Source: an uncultured Chitinophaga sp. (GTDB lineage Bacteria; Bacteroidota; Bacteroidia; Chitinophagales; Chitinophagaceae). From it: DNA of 64,000 bases. The translations under genes and the position numbers were made by a program. The stretch spans positions 1-64,000 of the forward strand of contig NZ_CAMLHC010000002.1 of the NCBI RefSeq assembly GCF_946479755.1, written 5' to 3'. The notes under the pieces were generated by a model that saw nothing but the letters and a program-made list of their open reading frames with translations, was not told the origin of the DNA and made no database searches. Shown here piece after piece: positions 8,977 through 16,024 of this stretch; the stretch's first letter is position 1, and every line of letters begins with the position of its first letter.

Positions 8977-9020
8977 AACCGGCAGACGCGCCTCCCGGGC
9001 ATGTCTGCCGGTTTCGTTTT
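8977..9020 (+). terminator. Intrinsic terminator after gcdH
   Basis: Stem AACCGGCAGAC / GTCTGCCGGTT (8977-8987, 9003-9013) with a 15-nt loop, followed by a T-rich run (TCGTTTT). It starts 18 nt past the stop. Confidence 0.8.
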
Positions 9021-9094
9021 CCGGGATTATTCGTACAGAAAACCACGGCGCAAAATATTATCTTACCTGCCGTCACCTTTGTTATCTGTTTTTT

Positions 9095-10114
9095 ATGAAG
9101 ACATTTTTATGGCTATTGATAGGCGTATGTACCGCGACTGCAGCAGCGGCGCAGGAACAACCGCTGAAACTGGTGACCTGTGAAGGAAAGGCGCAGGGCA
9201 CTTATTATATTGTGAAATACCTCGCTGCAGACACCGCGTCGATGCAGGAGCGTATAGATTCCGTGTTTGCCGTGATTGACCAGTCGCTGTCATTGTATAA
9301 ACCCGGTTCGCTGATCAACCAGTTCAACGCCACCGGTGACGTGAGCATGGACGGGCATATGCGGGCAGTAGTAGAGAAAGCCATCTATACCAGCAAGGCG
9401 ACCCGTGGTATTTTTGATATTACCGTGAAGCCATTAGTGTATCTCTGGGGCTTTGGTGTTACCAAACCTTCTTTCCGGGGAGTGCCGCCGGCAGACAGTA
9501 TTAAAAAGGCGATATCGTATGTGGGTTACCGTTACCTCTCGGTAAAAGGGGATCATCTTACGACCACTAAAAAAGGAGTACAGATAGATTGTAATGGTAT
9601 CGCGCAGGGCTATACGGTAGATGTATTGGGGCGGTTCCTGGAAGAGCAGGGCATTCAACACTACCTCGTGGACGTGGGAGGGGAGCTGTGTGCCAAAGGT
9701 GTGAACCAGCAGGGTAAAAGCTGGCGTATCGGCATTGAGCGTCCGGCGCCCGGCGATACCACGTATGAACCGATACAGGCCATGGTAGCGCTGCAAAATA
9801 AGGGCATTGCTACCAGCGGCAACTATCGCCGTTTCTTTGACCAGGGACGCACCCGTTTTGCCCATACCATCGATCCGGTAACGGGCGTGGCATTGCATAA
9901 CCAGATCATCAGCGTAACGGTGATTGCGAAAGATTGTTTTACCGCAGACGCCTTTGACAATCCGCTGATATTGATGGGTGTGGAAAAAGGGTTGGCGTTT
10001 ATCGCGCAGCATCCGGCATACGGACTGGAAGCGCTGTATATCTACAAGGCGGCAGATGGCAGCATTAGAGAAGCTTACAGCAAGGGTTTCAGTAAATATT
10101 TTTTTGAGCAATAA
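9095..10114 (+). CDS. apbE: FAD:protein FMN transferase ApbE
   Basis: Flavin transferase that attaches FMN to Thr of target proteins such as Rnf/Nqr subunits or acts in the periplasm on other flavoproteins. A signal peptide (MKTFLWLLIGVCTATAAAAQ) supports the ATG at 9095; a longer in-frame opening from 8930 would run through the gcdH terminator. ApbE motifs include TYYIVKY, GIFDITVKPLVYLWGFG, IDCNGIAQGYTVDVL, YLVDVGGELCAKG and the Mg-binding AHTIDPVTG. 339 aa is typical. No flavoprotein target is adjacent. Confidence 0.92.
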   Translation: MKTFLWLLIGVCTATAAAAQEQPLKLVTCEGKAQGTYYIVKYLAADTASMQERIDSVFAVIDQSLSLYKPGSLINQFNATGDVSMDGHMRAVVEKAIYTSKATRGIFDITVKPLVYLWGFGVTKPSFRGVPPADSIKKAISYVGYRYLSVKGDHLTTTKKGVQIDCNGIAQGYTVDVLGRFLEEQGIQHYLVDVGGELCAKGVNQQGKSWRIGIERPAPGDTTYEPIQAMVALQNKGIATSGNYRRFFDQGRTRFAHTIDPVTGVALHNQIISVTVIAKDCFTADAFDNPLILMGVEKGLAFIAQHPAYGLEALYIYKAADGSIREAYSKGFSKYFFEQ

Positions 10115-10145
10115 AAAAGCCCCGCTTCGAATAAACGAGCGGGGC
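10112..10145 (-). terminator. Bidirectional hairpin between apbE and the outer-membrane protein gene
   Basis: Stem GCCCCGCTTCG / CGAGCGGGGC (10119-10145). On the minus strand it is followed by six T (10113-10118), giving a standard terminator for the minus-strand gene at 10190. On the plus strand it can also end apbE, whose stop abuts it. Confidence 0.8.
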
Positions 10146-10189
10146 GCATCCTCACTATTCCTCTTTCATGAATATGGATAAAAAATGTT

Positions 10190-10810
10190 TTAGTGTATGT
10201 GTACTTTGATACCAACGTTTGCCTGAACGGTGTTGTAGTTGGTAATATCGTTGTACTTATACGGTGAATAGTTGTACCGTACGTTGGCGTTGAACATCAC
10301 CGGGGAGTAGCGGCCAAAAGGTACGTTGATACCCACTTCCGGGCTGACCATAAACTGCCAGCTGTTTTTCTTCTCTACAAACTCACCCCAGTATTTTTCG
10401 TAGTTCATATTTGCAGCACCGACGCCCAATACGCCGTAAGGAATAACGGGGCTGGTAGCAGGTGTGAAAGCATAGCCCACCGTAGCCTGGAGGGGTATTA
10501 CCTGCAGGGTGCGGGATTGTACAGCGGATACGTCCCCTTGTTTATCGGGGTATACCGCACGGGGTATTCTCTCGTAGAAGTCCTGGTAACCGCTGCGTAC
10601 ACCTACAGACAGGCGATCGTTCAACATATAGGACAGACCGGCGCTCCAGCCACGGAAGCTGGTTTTATCGGTGTAATCTTTCAGGGAGCCGAGGGGTTGG
10701 GCAATGGAATAATTGATGTCTATGGACAAAGGCGGACGGCTTTGCGCAGACACAGCTTGTGCAGCGATACATCCCGCGAAAATCAACAGCCAGTTTTTTA
10801 TCTTTTTCAT
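10190..10810 (-). CDS. Outer-membrane beta-barrel protein (porin-like, OmpW/OmpA-barrel type)
   Basis: A signal peptide (NWLLIFAGCIAAQAVSAQ) is followed by ~185 residues of alternating amphipathic strands (SAGLSYMLNDRLSVGVRSGYQ, VGYAFTPATSPVIPYGVLGVGAAN, VSPEVGINVPFG, FNANVRYNYSP) ending in an aromatic/hydrophobic C-terminal strand. This is the outer_membrane_beta-barrel pattern with probably eight strands. No substrate can be inferred. It lies 33 nt downstream of the DUF4136 lipoprotein gene, so the two probably form an operon. Confidence 0.8.
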   Translation of the reverse strand: MKKIKNWLLIFAGCIAAQAVSAQSRPPLSIDINYSIAQPLGSLKDYTDKTSFRGWSAGLSYMLNDRLSVGVRSGYQDFYERIPRAVYPDKQGDVSAVQSRTLQVIPLQATVGYAFTPATSPVIPYGVLGVGAANMNYEKYWGEFVEKKNSWQFMVSPEVGINVPFGRYSPVMFNANVRYNYSPYKYNDITNYNTVQANVGIKVHIH

Positions 10811-10843
10811 CTCTCTATCAATTTAAAATTTTCGGAATGGGCG

Positions 10844-11485
10844 TTATTTGCTTTTGCTCAGGTATGCTGATTGTGCAAAGGAAGCCTGTACCATTGGGTC
10901 CACGTTGCTGGTGTTCCATACGCCTGAGCCGCGCCACAGGGCGTTCCATACAACGTTGAATTTGTCGTTCTTCGCGTTTTTCAGATCGAAGAGATCGATA
11001 GCGGTCTGTTTTTCGTTGACCTGGTATACCGTGTAGTAAGAAGGCCAGTACCAGCCACCGCCGGGGTAACCCCACCATCCTGCGTCCCAGTAGCCTGGAC
11101 CGCCCCACCATCCCGGATTCCAGTTGATGCTGGTATAGGAGTTATCGATACGGGTAAGGTTAATGCCCAGATCGGGTTTGGCGGATTTATCCACCAGCGT
11201 ATACCCTCTCTGTTTCATGGCAGCCGTCACAGACGCAATGAGTTGTTTGTCGTAGGTGGTCAGGGCTTTTTTAGCGGAATCGCTGTTCCTGCTGAGTACG
11301 ACCACGGAGTCAACGATACTGAAGGTAGTATAGGACTTAAAATCAGCCGTATTGTCGTGGTTGGTGATATAAATCCGGGACTCCTCGTCTGTCATGTCCT
11401 TCAAGGGGTCTTTACGGCAGCTGCTGATGGAGATCATTGCCACAAGAGCGGCAACAGCACTGAGTAAATACATTGTTCTTTTCAT
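10844..11485 (-). CDS. DUF4136-family lipoprotein
   Basis: A lipoprotein signal with lipobox ISISSC (Cys23) starts the protein. The DUF4136 pattern follows: DFKSYTTFSIVDSV near the N-terminus, AAMKQRGYTLVDKSAKPDLGINL in the middle, a Trp/Gly-rich linker (WNPGWWGGPGYWDAGWWGYPGG) and LFDLKNAKNDKFNVVWNALWRG. Function of the family is unknown; members sit in the periplasmic leaflet. It opens a two-gene unit with the beta-barrel gene. Upstream 11486-11717 shows no gene. Confidence 0.85.
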   Translation of the reverse strand: MKRTMYLLSAVAALVAMISISSCRKDPLKDMTDEESRIYITNHDNTADFKSYTTFSIVDSVVVLSRNSDSAKKALTTYDKQLIASVTAAMKQRGYTLVDKSAKPDLGINLTRIDNSYTSINWNPGWWGGPGYWDAGWWGYPGGGWYWPSYYTVYQVNEKQTAIDLFDLKNAKNDKFNVVWNALWRGSGVWNTSNVDPMVQASFAQSAYLSKSK

Positions 11486-11717
11486 ATCCTCGCGTATTAA
11501 TTTTTATGATAGGTCTCTTCCGTAAAGGTTAACAGCGGAATGCGTGTCAAATGTTAACATATAACGCCGGCTGGCACGCGGCTGCAGGGAAGTTTCCGTT
11601 TATCCTATTATTCAACGCTTTGGATAGAAAGAAGTTACAGGAAGTTTATTCGATAATTGTTAAGGTAATCCTAAAATGAAAATTGGGTTAACAAAATGAG
11701 CTTTTAACAAAGATGGT

Positions 11718-12347
11718 TTAGTTTAATATGTTTTTGGATACCAATACATCTTTTAACTGCTCCGGATGAACGAAATGGATGCTGTCGATGCCTTGCGCTT
11801 CCGCGGCTTTTACATTGCGGAGATTGTCATCGATGAACAGGGCGTGTTCTGCATCCACCTGGTAGCGGTTGAGCAGGAGCTGATAAAAAGAGGGAAAGGG
11901 TTTGCGTTGTCTTTCGCGGCCGGACACCACGATACCGTCAAACCATTGCAGGAAGGGGAATTCCACCAGGGCGAGGGGAAATGTTTCGTTGGACCAGTTG
12001 GTGAGAGCGTACAATTTGTATTTACCACTGTCTTTCAGCTGGCGGAGCAGTTGTACTGATCCGGGGATTTCGCCGCCCAGCATTTCTTTCCAGCGGCCGT
12101 AGTAGGCGCGGATCTGGGCTTCGTGCTGGGGATGGCTGGTGACCAGCATTTCAGTGGCTTCCTGCAGGCTTCTGCCGGCATCCTGTTCTTCGTTCCAGTC
12201 ATGCGTGCAGATGTTCTGCAGGAAATTGTCGATTTCTGCTTCTGTCGCAAATATTTTGCGGTACAGATAACGGGGATTCCAGTCGATCAGCACCGATCCC
12301 AGATCAAAAATAATAGTGTCGTACACGTTATTCGTTTGGCTTTTCAT
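11718..12347 (-). CDS. HAD-superfamily hydrolase (YihX/haloacid dehalogenase type)
   Basis: Probable small-molecule phosphatase. HAD motif I is present as FDLGSVLIDWNP, motif II as ALTNWS, the motif III Lys region as RERQRKPFPSFY, and motif IV as LFIDDNLRNVKAAEAQG. The motif I first Asp is kept; the second acidic residue is replaced (DLGSV), as in other YihX-like members. 209 aa. Ends 32 nt from the DUF2130 gene, which lies upstream on the same strand. Confidence 0.85.
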   Translation of the reverse strand: MKSQTNNVYDTIIFDLGSVLIDWNPRYLYRKIFATEAEIDNFLQNICTHDWNEEQDAGRSLQEATEMLVTSHPQHEAQIRAYYGRWKEMLGGEIPGSVQLLRQLKDSGKYKLYALTNWSNETFPLALVEFPFLQWFDGIVVSGRERQRKPFPSFYQLLLNRYQVDAEHALFIDDNLRNVKAAEAQGIDSIHFVHPEQLKDVLVSKNILN

Positions 12348-12379
12348 AGGTTAATGAGACAATTAGAAAGCGATTGAGT

Positions 12380-13678
12380 TTAAAGGCTGTCGGGTATTTC
12401 GTCGGCGGCATCTTCCAGTAGTTTGAGATCTACGGAGTCGCTACCGGCAATACCTTCGATGGAGCCTTTGATATGTGCTGCGTTGAGTAGTACTTTTTCC
12501 AGTTGTTTTTCGCGGGCTTTCCACAGTTTTTCCATGGCGTCGCGCTCGCGTTGTATGGAGAGTTTCATCGACATAAAACCTTCGCGGATAGCTTTCCATT
12601 GTTCAGCAAATTCGCTGCTGGTCAGGTATCCGTAGAGCATATGCATTTTATCTCCTTTATTTTCCTGGGTGCGGATGCTGCCGGCGATTTTGATGATACC
12701 GTCGCGTAGTACATAGGCGAGTGATTTTACTTCCGCGAAGGTGCAGATCCAGATACCTTCTTTTTCCCCGAAGCGCTCCATGTCGCGGGGCATGGCCTGG
12801 GTTACGAGGATGGCCACGTCGATGCCCTGGCTGCGCATGTCGGCTTTCAGTTTTTCTATCCAGTCACGCGTAAATTCTTTGGTCCTTTTGCTTTCGTAGA
12901 TAATACGGCCGCATTCCTGGCCAAAGGAGTTACGTATCAGCTGCACACAGTCGGCCCCGCGTACCCCTTTGCCCACGGGCGTTACCTCGTCAAACGGGAA
13001 GGTGCTGCGGAGCATTTCTTCCAGTACGAGTTCCTGTACTTCGCCCTGCAACTGGGTAGATCCTTGTTCCGCGCGGCGTTTCATTTCCTCCGCCAGCTTA
13101 CGCTGGTCTTCCAGTTGTTTTTCCAGTTCGCGCATGCGCAGCTGGTATTCGGTATCTTTCAGTGTATTGCGTTCTGCTTCTTCCTTGCGGATTTTTTCTG
13201 CCAGCTCACCGCGGGCTTCCATCAACTTCTTCTGCAGGTCCAGTTCCAGCTCCTGCTCTTTATTTTTCAGTTCCTGTTCTTTCCGGAGGAACTCCAGTTC
13301 CTGTTTGCGGGCCTCCCGGAGACGGGCTTCCTGCTCCTGGTTGGCTTCCCGGAGGGTGGATAACTGGTTGTCATAATCGGCAGTGATGGATTTACGCAGC
13401 TCTTCCGCCAGGCTTTCCTGTAACCGCTTTTTTTCTGCCTGCAGCCGCTGGGCCACTTCCTGTTCCTGCTGCTGACGGAGTGTTTCTATCTGCTGGCGTT
13501 CCTGTACCATGCGGTTTTTCTCCGTCAACAGGCTGTTTTTTTCGGCCTGCAGGGAATCGAGGCGCTTGCGCCATTCAGATTCCATTTTTCCCCTCATTTC
13601 CTTTTCGATGTCTGCGGCAAATGCATCCTCCATGACAAATTGGTGTCTGCAATTGGGACAGGTAATAGATGTTCCCAT
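12380..13678 (-). CDS. DUF2130 coiled-coil protein
   Basis: Starts with a possible zinc knuckle (CPNCRHQFV at 8-16), then a long coiled coil rich in Glu, Gln, Lys and Arg (about residues 25-210). The DUF2130 C-terminal domain follows from ~215 (LVLEEMLRSTFPFDEVTPVGKGVRGADCVQ..GRIIYESKRTKEFTRDWIEKLK), which resembles a nuclease-type fold with a conserved E-x-K. Often found near DNA-processing genes; function unproven. Confidence 0.85.
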   Translation of the reverse strand: MGTSITCPNCRHQFVMEDAFAADIEKEMRGKMESEWRKRLDSLQAEKNSLLTEKNRMVQERQQIETLRQQQEQEVAQRLQAEKKRLQESLAEELRKSITADYDNQLSTLREANQEQEARLREARKQELEFLRKEQELKNKEQELELDLQKKLMEARGELAEKIRKEEAERNTLKDTEYQLRMRELEKQLEDQRKLAEEMKRRAEQGSTQLQGEVQELVLEEMLRSTFPFDEVTPVGKGVRGADCVQLIRNSFGQECGRIIYESKRTKEFTRDWIEKLKADMRSQGIDVAILVTQAMPRDMERFGEKEGIWICTFAEVKSLAYVLRDGIIKIAGSIRTQENKGDKMHMLYGYLTSSEFAEQWKAIREGFMSMKLSIQRERDAMEKLWKAREKQLEKVLLNAAHIKGSIEGIAGSDSVDLKLLEDAADEIPDSL

Positions 13679-13736
13679 AATTTCAGTACAAAAATTACGT
13701 AAAGATAGGGTTTAAGCAAGTTCGCCGGAAACGAAT

Positions 13737-13765
13737 AAAAAAAGGAAGGAACATGACTTCCTTCC
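13737..13765 (-). terminator. Minus-strand intrinsic terminator upstream of the DUF2130 gene
   Basis: Stem GGAAGGAA / TTCCTTCC (13744-13751, 13758-13765) with a 6-nt loop, followed on the minus strand by seven T. It would end a minus-strand transcript coming from higher coordinates, before the DUF2130 promoter region. Confidence 0.75.
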
Positions 13766-14024
13766 GCTCAACATAAACGGCACAAACAATAGTAAATAGG
13801 TTTAACAATAAGATAGTGCAATTTCCTGTCTGGGGGTTATTGCTAAATTCTTCTTTTATTATTAGCTGAACGTTAAGGAATGATGAAGGAATTGTTAAGA
13901 AATATGATACTATATTATCAATAGATGATTTTATATTGTCTTTTTGGTGTGATTATTGTACATTTCACGTTGCTGTGATGTAATTTCGGTGCAACTTTTC
14001 TTACTTTACTCTGTTAAAAATCAA

Positions 14025-14057
14025 GAAGCCCTTCAGGATTGGACCCTGAAAGGCTTC
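14025..14057 (-). terminator. Long hairpin, probable minus-strand terminator
   Basis: GAAGCC / GGCTTC and the nested TTCAGG / CCTGAA form an almost continuous 13-bp stem around the 6-nt loop attgga. On the minus strand it is followed by TTGATTTTTAA. It would close a transcript that carries the candidate miniprotein at 14162-14296. Confidence 0.6.
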
Positions 14058-14161
14058 AATTCCGGAATCTCACGTATTGTCCGGTTTCAACGGCCTCCCC
14101 CGTTAACTAGGAGGCTTTCTGATTATCAGCTTGCCTAGGGCTGAAGATCAGGGCTCCGATA

Positions 14162-14296
14162 CTACTTGTGACAGCTGCAACGGCAGGCAAAGCGGTAAAC
14201 TCTGCCTTTGGGATGCATCCTGCGTACACCATTTCTGGTAACGTAGGGGGTAAACACCCAACCGTTTTTGCAGCAACACTGGCATCCTGTTGTCAT
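14162..14296 (-). CDS. Candidate 44-residue Cys-rich miniprotein
   Basis: ATG to TAG, 44 codons. It contains GCQCCCKNGWVFTP near the start and RFACRCSCHK at the end: seven Cys in two clusters, like a small zinc-binding fold, with VTRNGVRRMHPKGRVYR between. Third-position GC is higher in this frame than in the open antisense frame. However, other frames across 14120-14390 are also partly open and the stretch is full of small hairpins (e.g. GCTACCA/TGGTAGC), so a structured RNA is a serious alternative. No family recognised with certainty. Confidence 0.4.
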   Translation of the reverse strand: MTTGCQCCCKNGWVFTPYVTRNGVRRMHPKGRVYRFACRCSCHK

Positions 14297-14372
14297 GCTC
14301 CGATTTGTTGTGCTGCTACCAGCCAACGCCGTGGTAGCTTCGGCGATCTGTCCATCGGGACAAATAACTTAT

Positions 14373-14467
14373 AAAAAAAGCCCGAGTGTTAGGCGACACT
14401 CGGGCTAAAAGTTAATTTTTCTCACTTTGAGCCACTCCATTGGAGCACAACTCAATTCGTGATCATG
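14373..14467 (-). ncRNA. Candidate ~95-nt small RNA or terminated leader
   Basis: A promoter at 14474-14505 would start a transcript at about 14467. It folds a GAG..CTCCaatGGAG..CTC hairpin and ends in a canonical terminator: stem AGCCCGAGTG / CACTCGGGCT (14379-14388, 14397-14406) followed on the minus strand by seven T. It contains an 11-codon ORF (MEWLKVRKINF). Either a free sRNA or an attenuated leader for the downstream minus-strand ORF at 14162. Confidence 0.5.
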
Positions 14468-14473
14468 ACTGGG

Positions 14474-14505
14474 CAAATATATGTTGGATTAATAGAAATG
14501 CCAAA
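14474..14505 (-). promoter_or_regulatory. Bacteroidota-type promoter, minus strand
   Basis: -7 TATATTTG (14474-14481) and -33 TTTG (14502-14505) separated by 20 nt. A complete match to the primary sigma factor consensus of Bacteroidota. Confidence 0.65.
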
Positions 14506-14568
14506 TCATTAACAAATAGCCAGATGTCACTAACCGCATGGCAAGTTATTAACACTGTGGATAACCGG

Positions 14569-14599
14569 TTGGAGAAATGCTGGGGAGTAGGTTACTTTG
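14569..14599 (+). promoter_or_regulatory. Bacteroidota-type promoter, plus strand
   Basis: TTG (14569-14571), 20 nt, then TTACTTTG (14592-14599), one mismatch to TAnnTTTG. Points into the ~70-nt region closed by the terminator at 14648-14673. Confidence 0.5.
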
Positions 14600-14605
14600 T
14601 ACCGT

Positions 14606-14673
14606 AACAAACAACCAGTAGTTCTCTACAAATGTTTTATCTCATTGAAGCCTCGACTTTTGTCGGGGCTTTT
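14606..14673 (+). ncRNA. Candidate ~68-nt small RNA
   Basis: Lies between a promoter and an intrinsic terminator (AAGCCTCGAC / GTCGGGGCTT at 14648-14671, TTTT loop, T-tail). A 20-codon ORF from 14634 reads through the terminator and is unlikely to be real. Apart from the items listed, 13679-14848 shows no gene: 13766-14024 is AT-rich and featureless, and 14674-14848 holds nothing recognisable. Confidence 0.45.
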
Positions 14674-14848
14674 ACCTATATCATAAAGTTATGAAGATGT
14701 TTCAGGGGGTGGGGTTTTACTTTTCAACAGGTTGTGGAAAAAGAATACGCCGTTTTTCCAAATCCATATTGGTAGCGAAATCTGTGACCACAGTCGAATA
14801 AAATATTGGTGGCAGTGTATTTAAAATGACTGTTAGTTTTAATTTAAG

Positions 14849-16024
14849 CTATTCTTTGATGGATGATTTACTTAGCTCCTGCATAACATACCAATTAGGG
14901 ATTCTCTCTTGCTCGAGCCGATTGTTTTTTGTTAATCCTTTTAAATAGTGATATAGTTCGGATTCCGATTTATGCAGATAATCGAGATGGCTTACCTGAT
15001 TTTTGGGCCCACTAGTGTGTTGGGAGCTGAATGCATCAAATACTGTTCTATTCATTAACAGTGCCTGCGTTTGACTGAACATCGATCTTATGATGGATAA
15101 CATCTCAAATCCCTGGACGTCTATGTCTCCCCAATACAGGATCTCCATTTCTTTCAGCCAGGTGATTTGTTTTAAGCTGCTTACAGCATATCCTCCTCCG
15201 AAAATGGCTATTGTACCGGTCAGTTGCGGCAAAGTCAAGAAGTTTTCGATATTACTATAGGAGGCTTTGTTTTCCATAATAATTACCTTAACACAAGGTA
15301 AGTGCAGTTTTGCAAGGTCCTGAATAGTAATGCCGAGATGAGAGACGCCACTGAAATGTTGGGTAAGTTGTTTGTCCAGTAAACGTAGTTGGATTAACCG
15401 GTCATACGTTTTGATATGAAAGCGCTCTTCAAAGCAAGAACCCTCTTTGAATACAAATTCGCCGATAAGTTCCATTAAAAGGCTTTCCAGAACACTTTTA
15501 TTTTCCTCGATAAACTTTGTGTGTGGTTGCGCCAGGATTTCACGTAAGTAGCATTGTGGTTGAGGGTTGGAGATGAAATACTTACAAACATTTACTAGTC
15601 CCGGCCACCTGCCAGCTGCTGTTATCACTTTAAGCGGGTTTTTCTTTAACCAGCTTTCCAGCTGCGGAAGCTCTTTTCGCAATAAGGCTGCATCCTGTCT
15701 AAACGAGTTCCATTCTTTCTCTTTTCCAAGATATTTCCAAAAATCTTGCGCCTCATCGAAAATAATTTTTTCGGGCAACTTTTGCTTGCCTAACTTCCTG
15801 GTATTCACCTCCTTTAATGCTACCCGGTAGCCATATCCTCTGATCTCTTTGGAGTTTTGAAGTAATAGCCCCAGCTCATTGTTTAATGCGTCAAAATTCT
15901 TTTCCGTGAGTGCTTTATCACTTCTTATCACCATTGGAAAGTACGTTTTCCCTTCAAGCCATGAGGTCAGTACGTCTGAAACTTTTCTTTCAGCCCTTGT
16001 TAATATTTCCTTTGGTGTTATCAA
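14849..16024 (-). CDS. jetD: Wadjet subunit JetD, Toprim DNA-cleaving nuclease
   Basis: Nuclease subunit of the Wadjet anti-plasmid system; cuts DNA after the JetABC SMC motor has sensed a small circle. The N-terminal DUF3322 domain spans about residues 1-190. The DUF2220/Toprim domain follows, with the catalytic Glu in IIMENKASY (near 248) and the metal-binding DxD in LYWGDIDVQGFEML (near 291). 391 aa is normal. Its start overlaps the jetC stop by 4 nt (ATGA). Last gene of the operon; no clear terminator follows. Confidence 0.93.
   Translation of the reverse strand: MITPKEILTRAERKVSDVLTSWLEGKTYFPMVIRSDKALTEKNFDALNNELGLLLQNSKEIRGYGYRVALKEVNTRKLGKQKLPEKIIFDEAQDFWKYLGKEKEWNSFRQDAALLRKELPQLESWLKKNPLKVITAAGRWPGLVNVCKYFISNPQPQCYLREILAQPHTKFIEENKSVLESLLMELIGEFVFKEGSCFEERFHIKTYDRLIQLRLLDKQLTQHFSGVSHLGITIQDLAKLHLPCVKVIIMENKASYSNIENFLTLPQLTGTIAIFGGGYAVSSLKQITWLKEMEILYWGDIDVQGFEMLSIIRSMFSQTQALLMNRTVFDAFSSQHTSGPKNQVSHLDYLHKSESELYHYLKGLTKNNRLEQERIPNWYVMQELSKSSIKE

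Noticed and set aside
8930..9094. N-terminal extension of ApbE from 8930
   Set aside because: Would overlap the end of gcdH and run through its terminator; the signal peptide begins at 9095.
14168..14374. 68-codon plus-strand ORF from GTG with a Cys-pair segment (ASCCHAPICC)
   Set aside because: It runs antisense to the candidate miniprotein, starts at GTG without context, and has lower third-position GC than expected for this genome. More likely a shadow of the minus-strand ORF or of a structured RNA.
13960..14480. tmRNA, RNase P RNA, SRP RNA or 6S RNA in the hairpin-rich block
   Set aside because: I looked on both strands for the tmRNA tag region, the RNase P core (AGGAAAGTCC-like) and the SRP apical loop and found none of them. 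A specific RNA family cannot be claimed.
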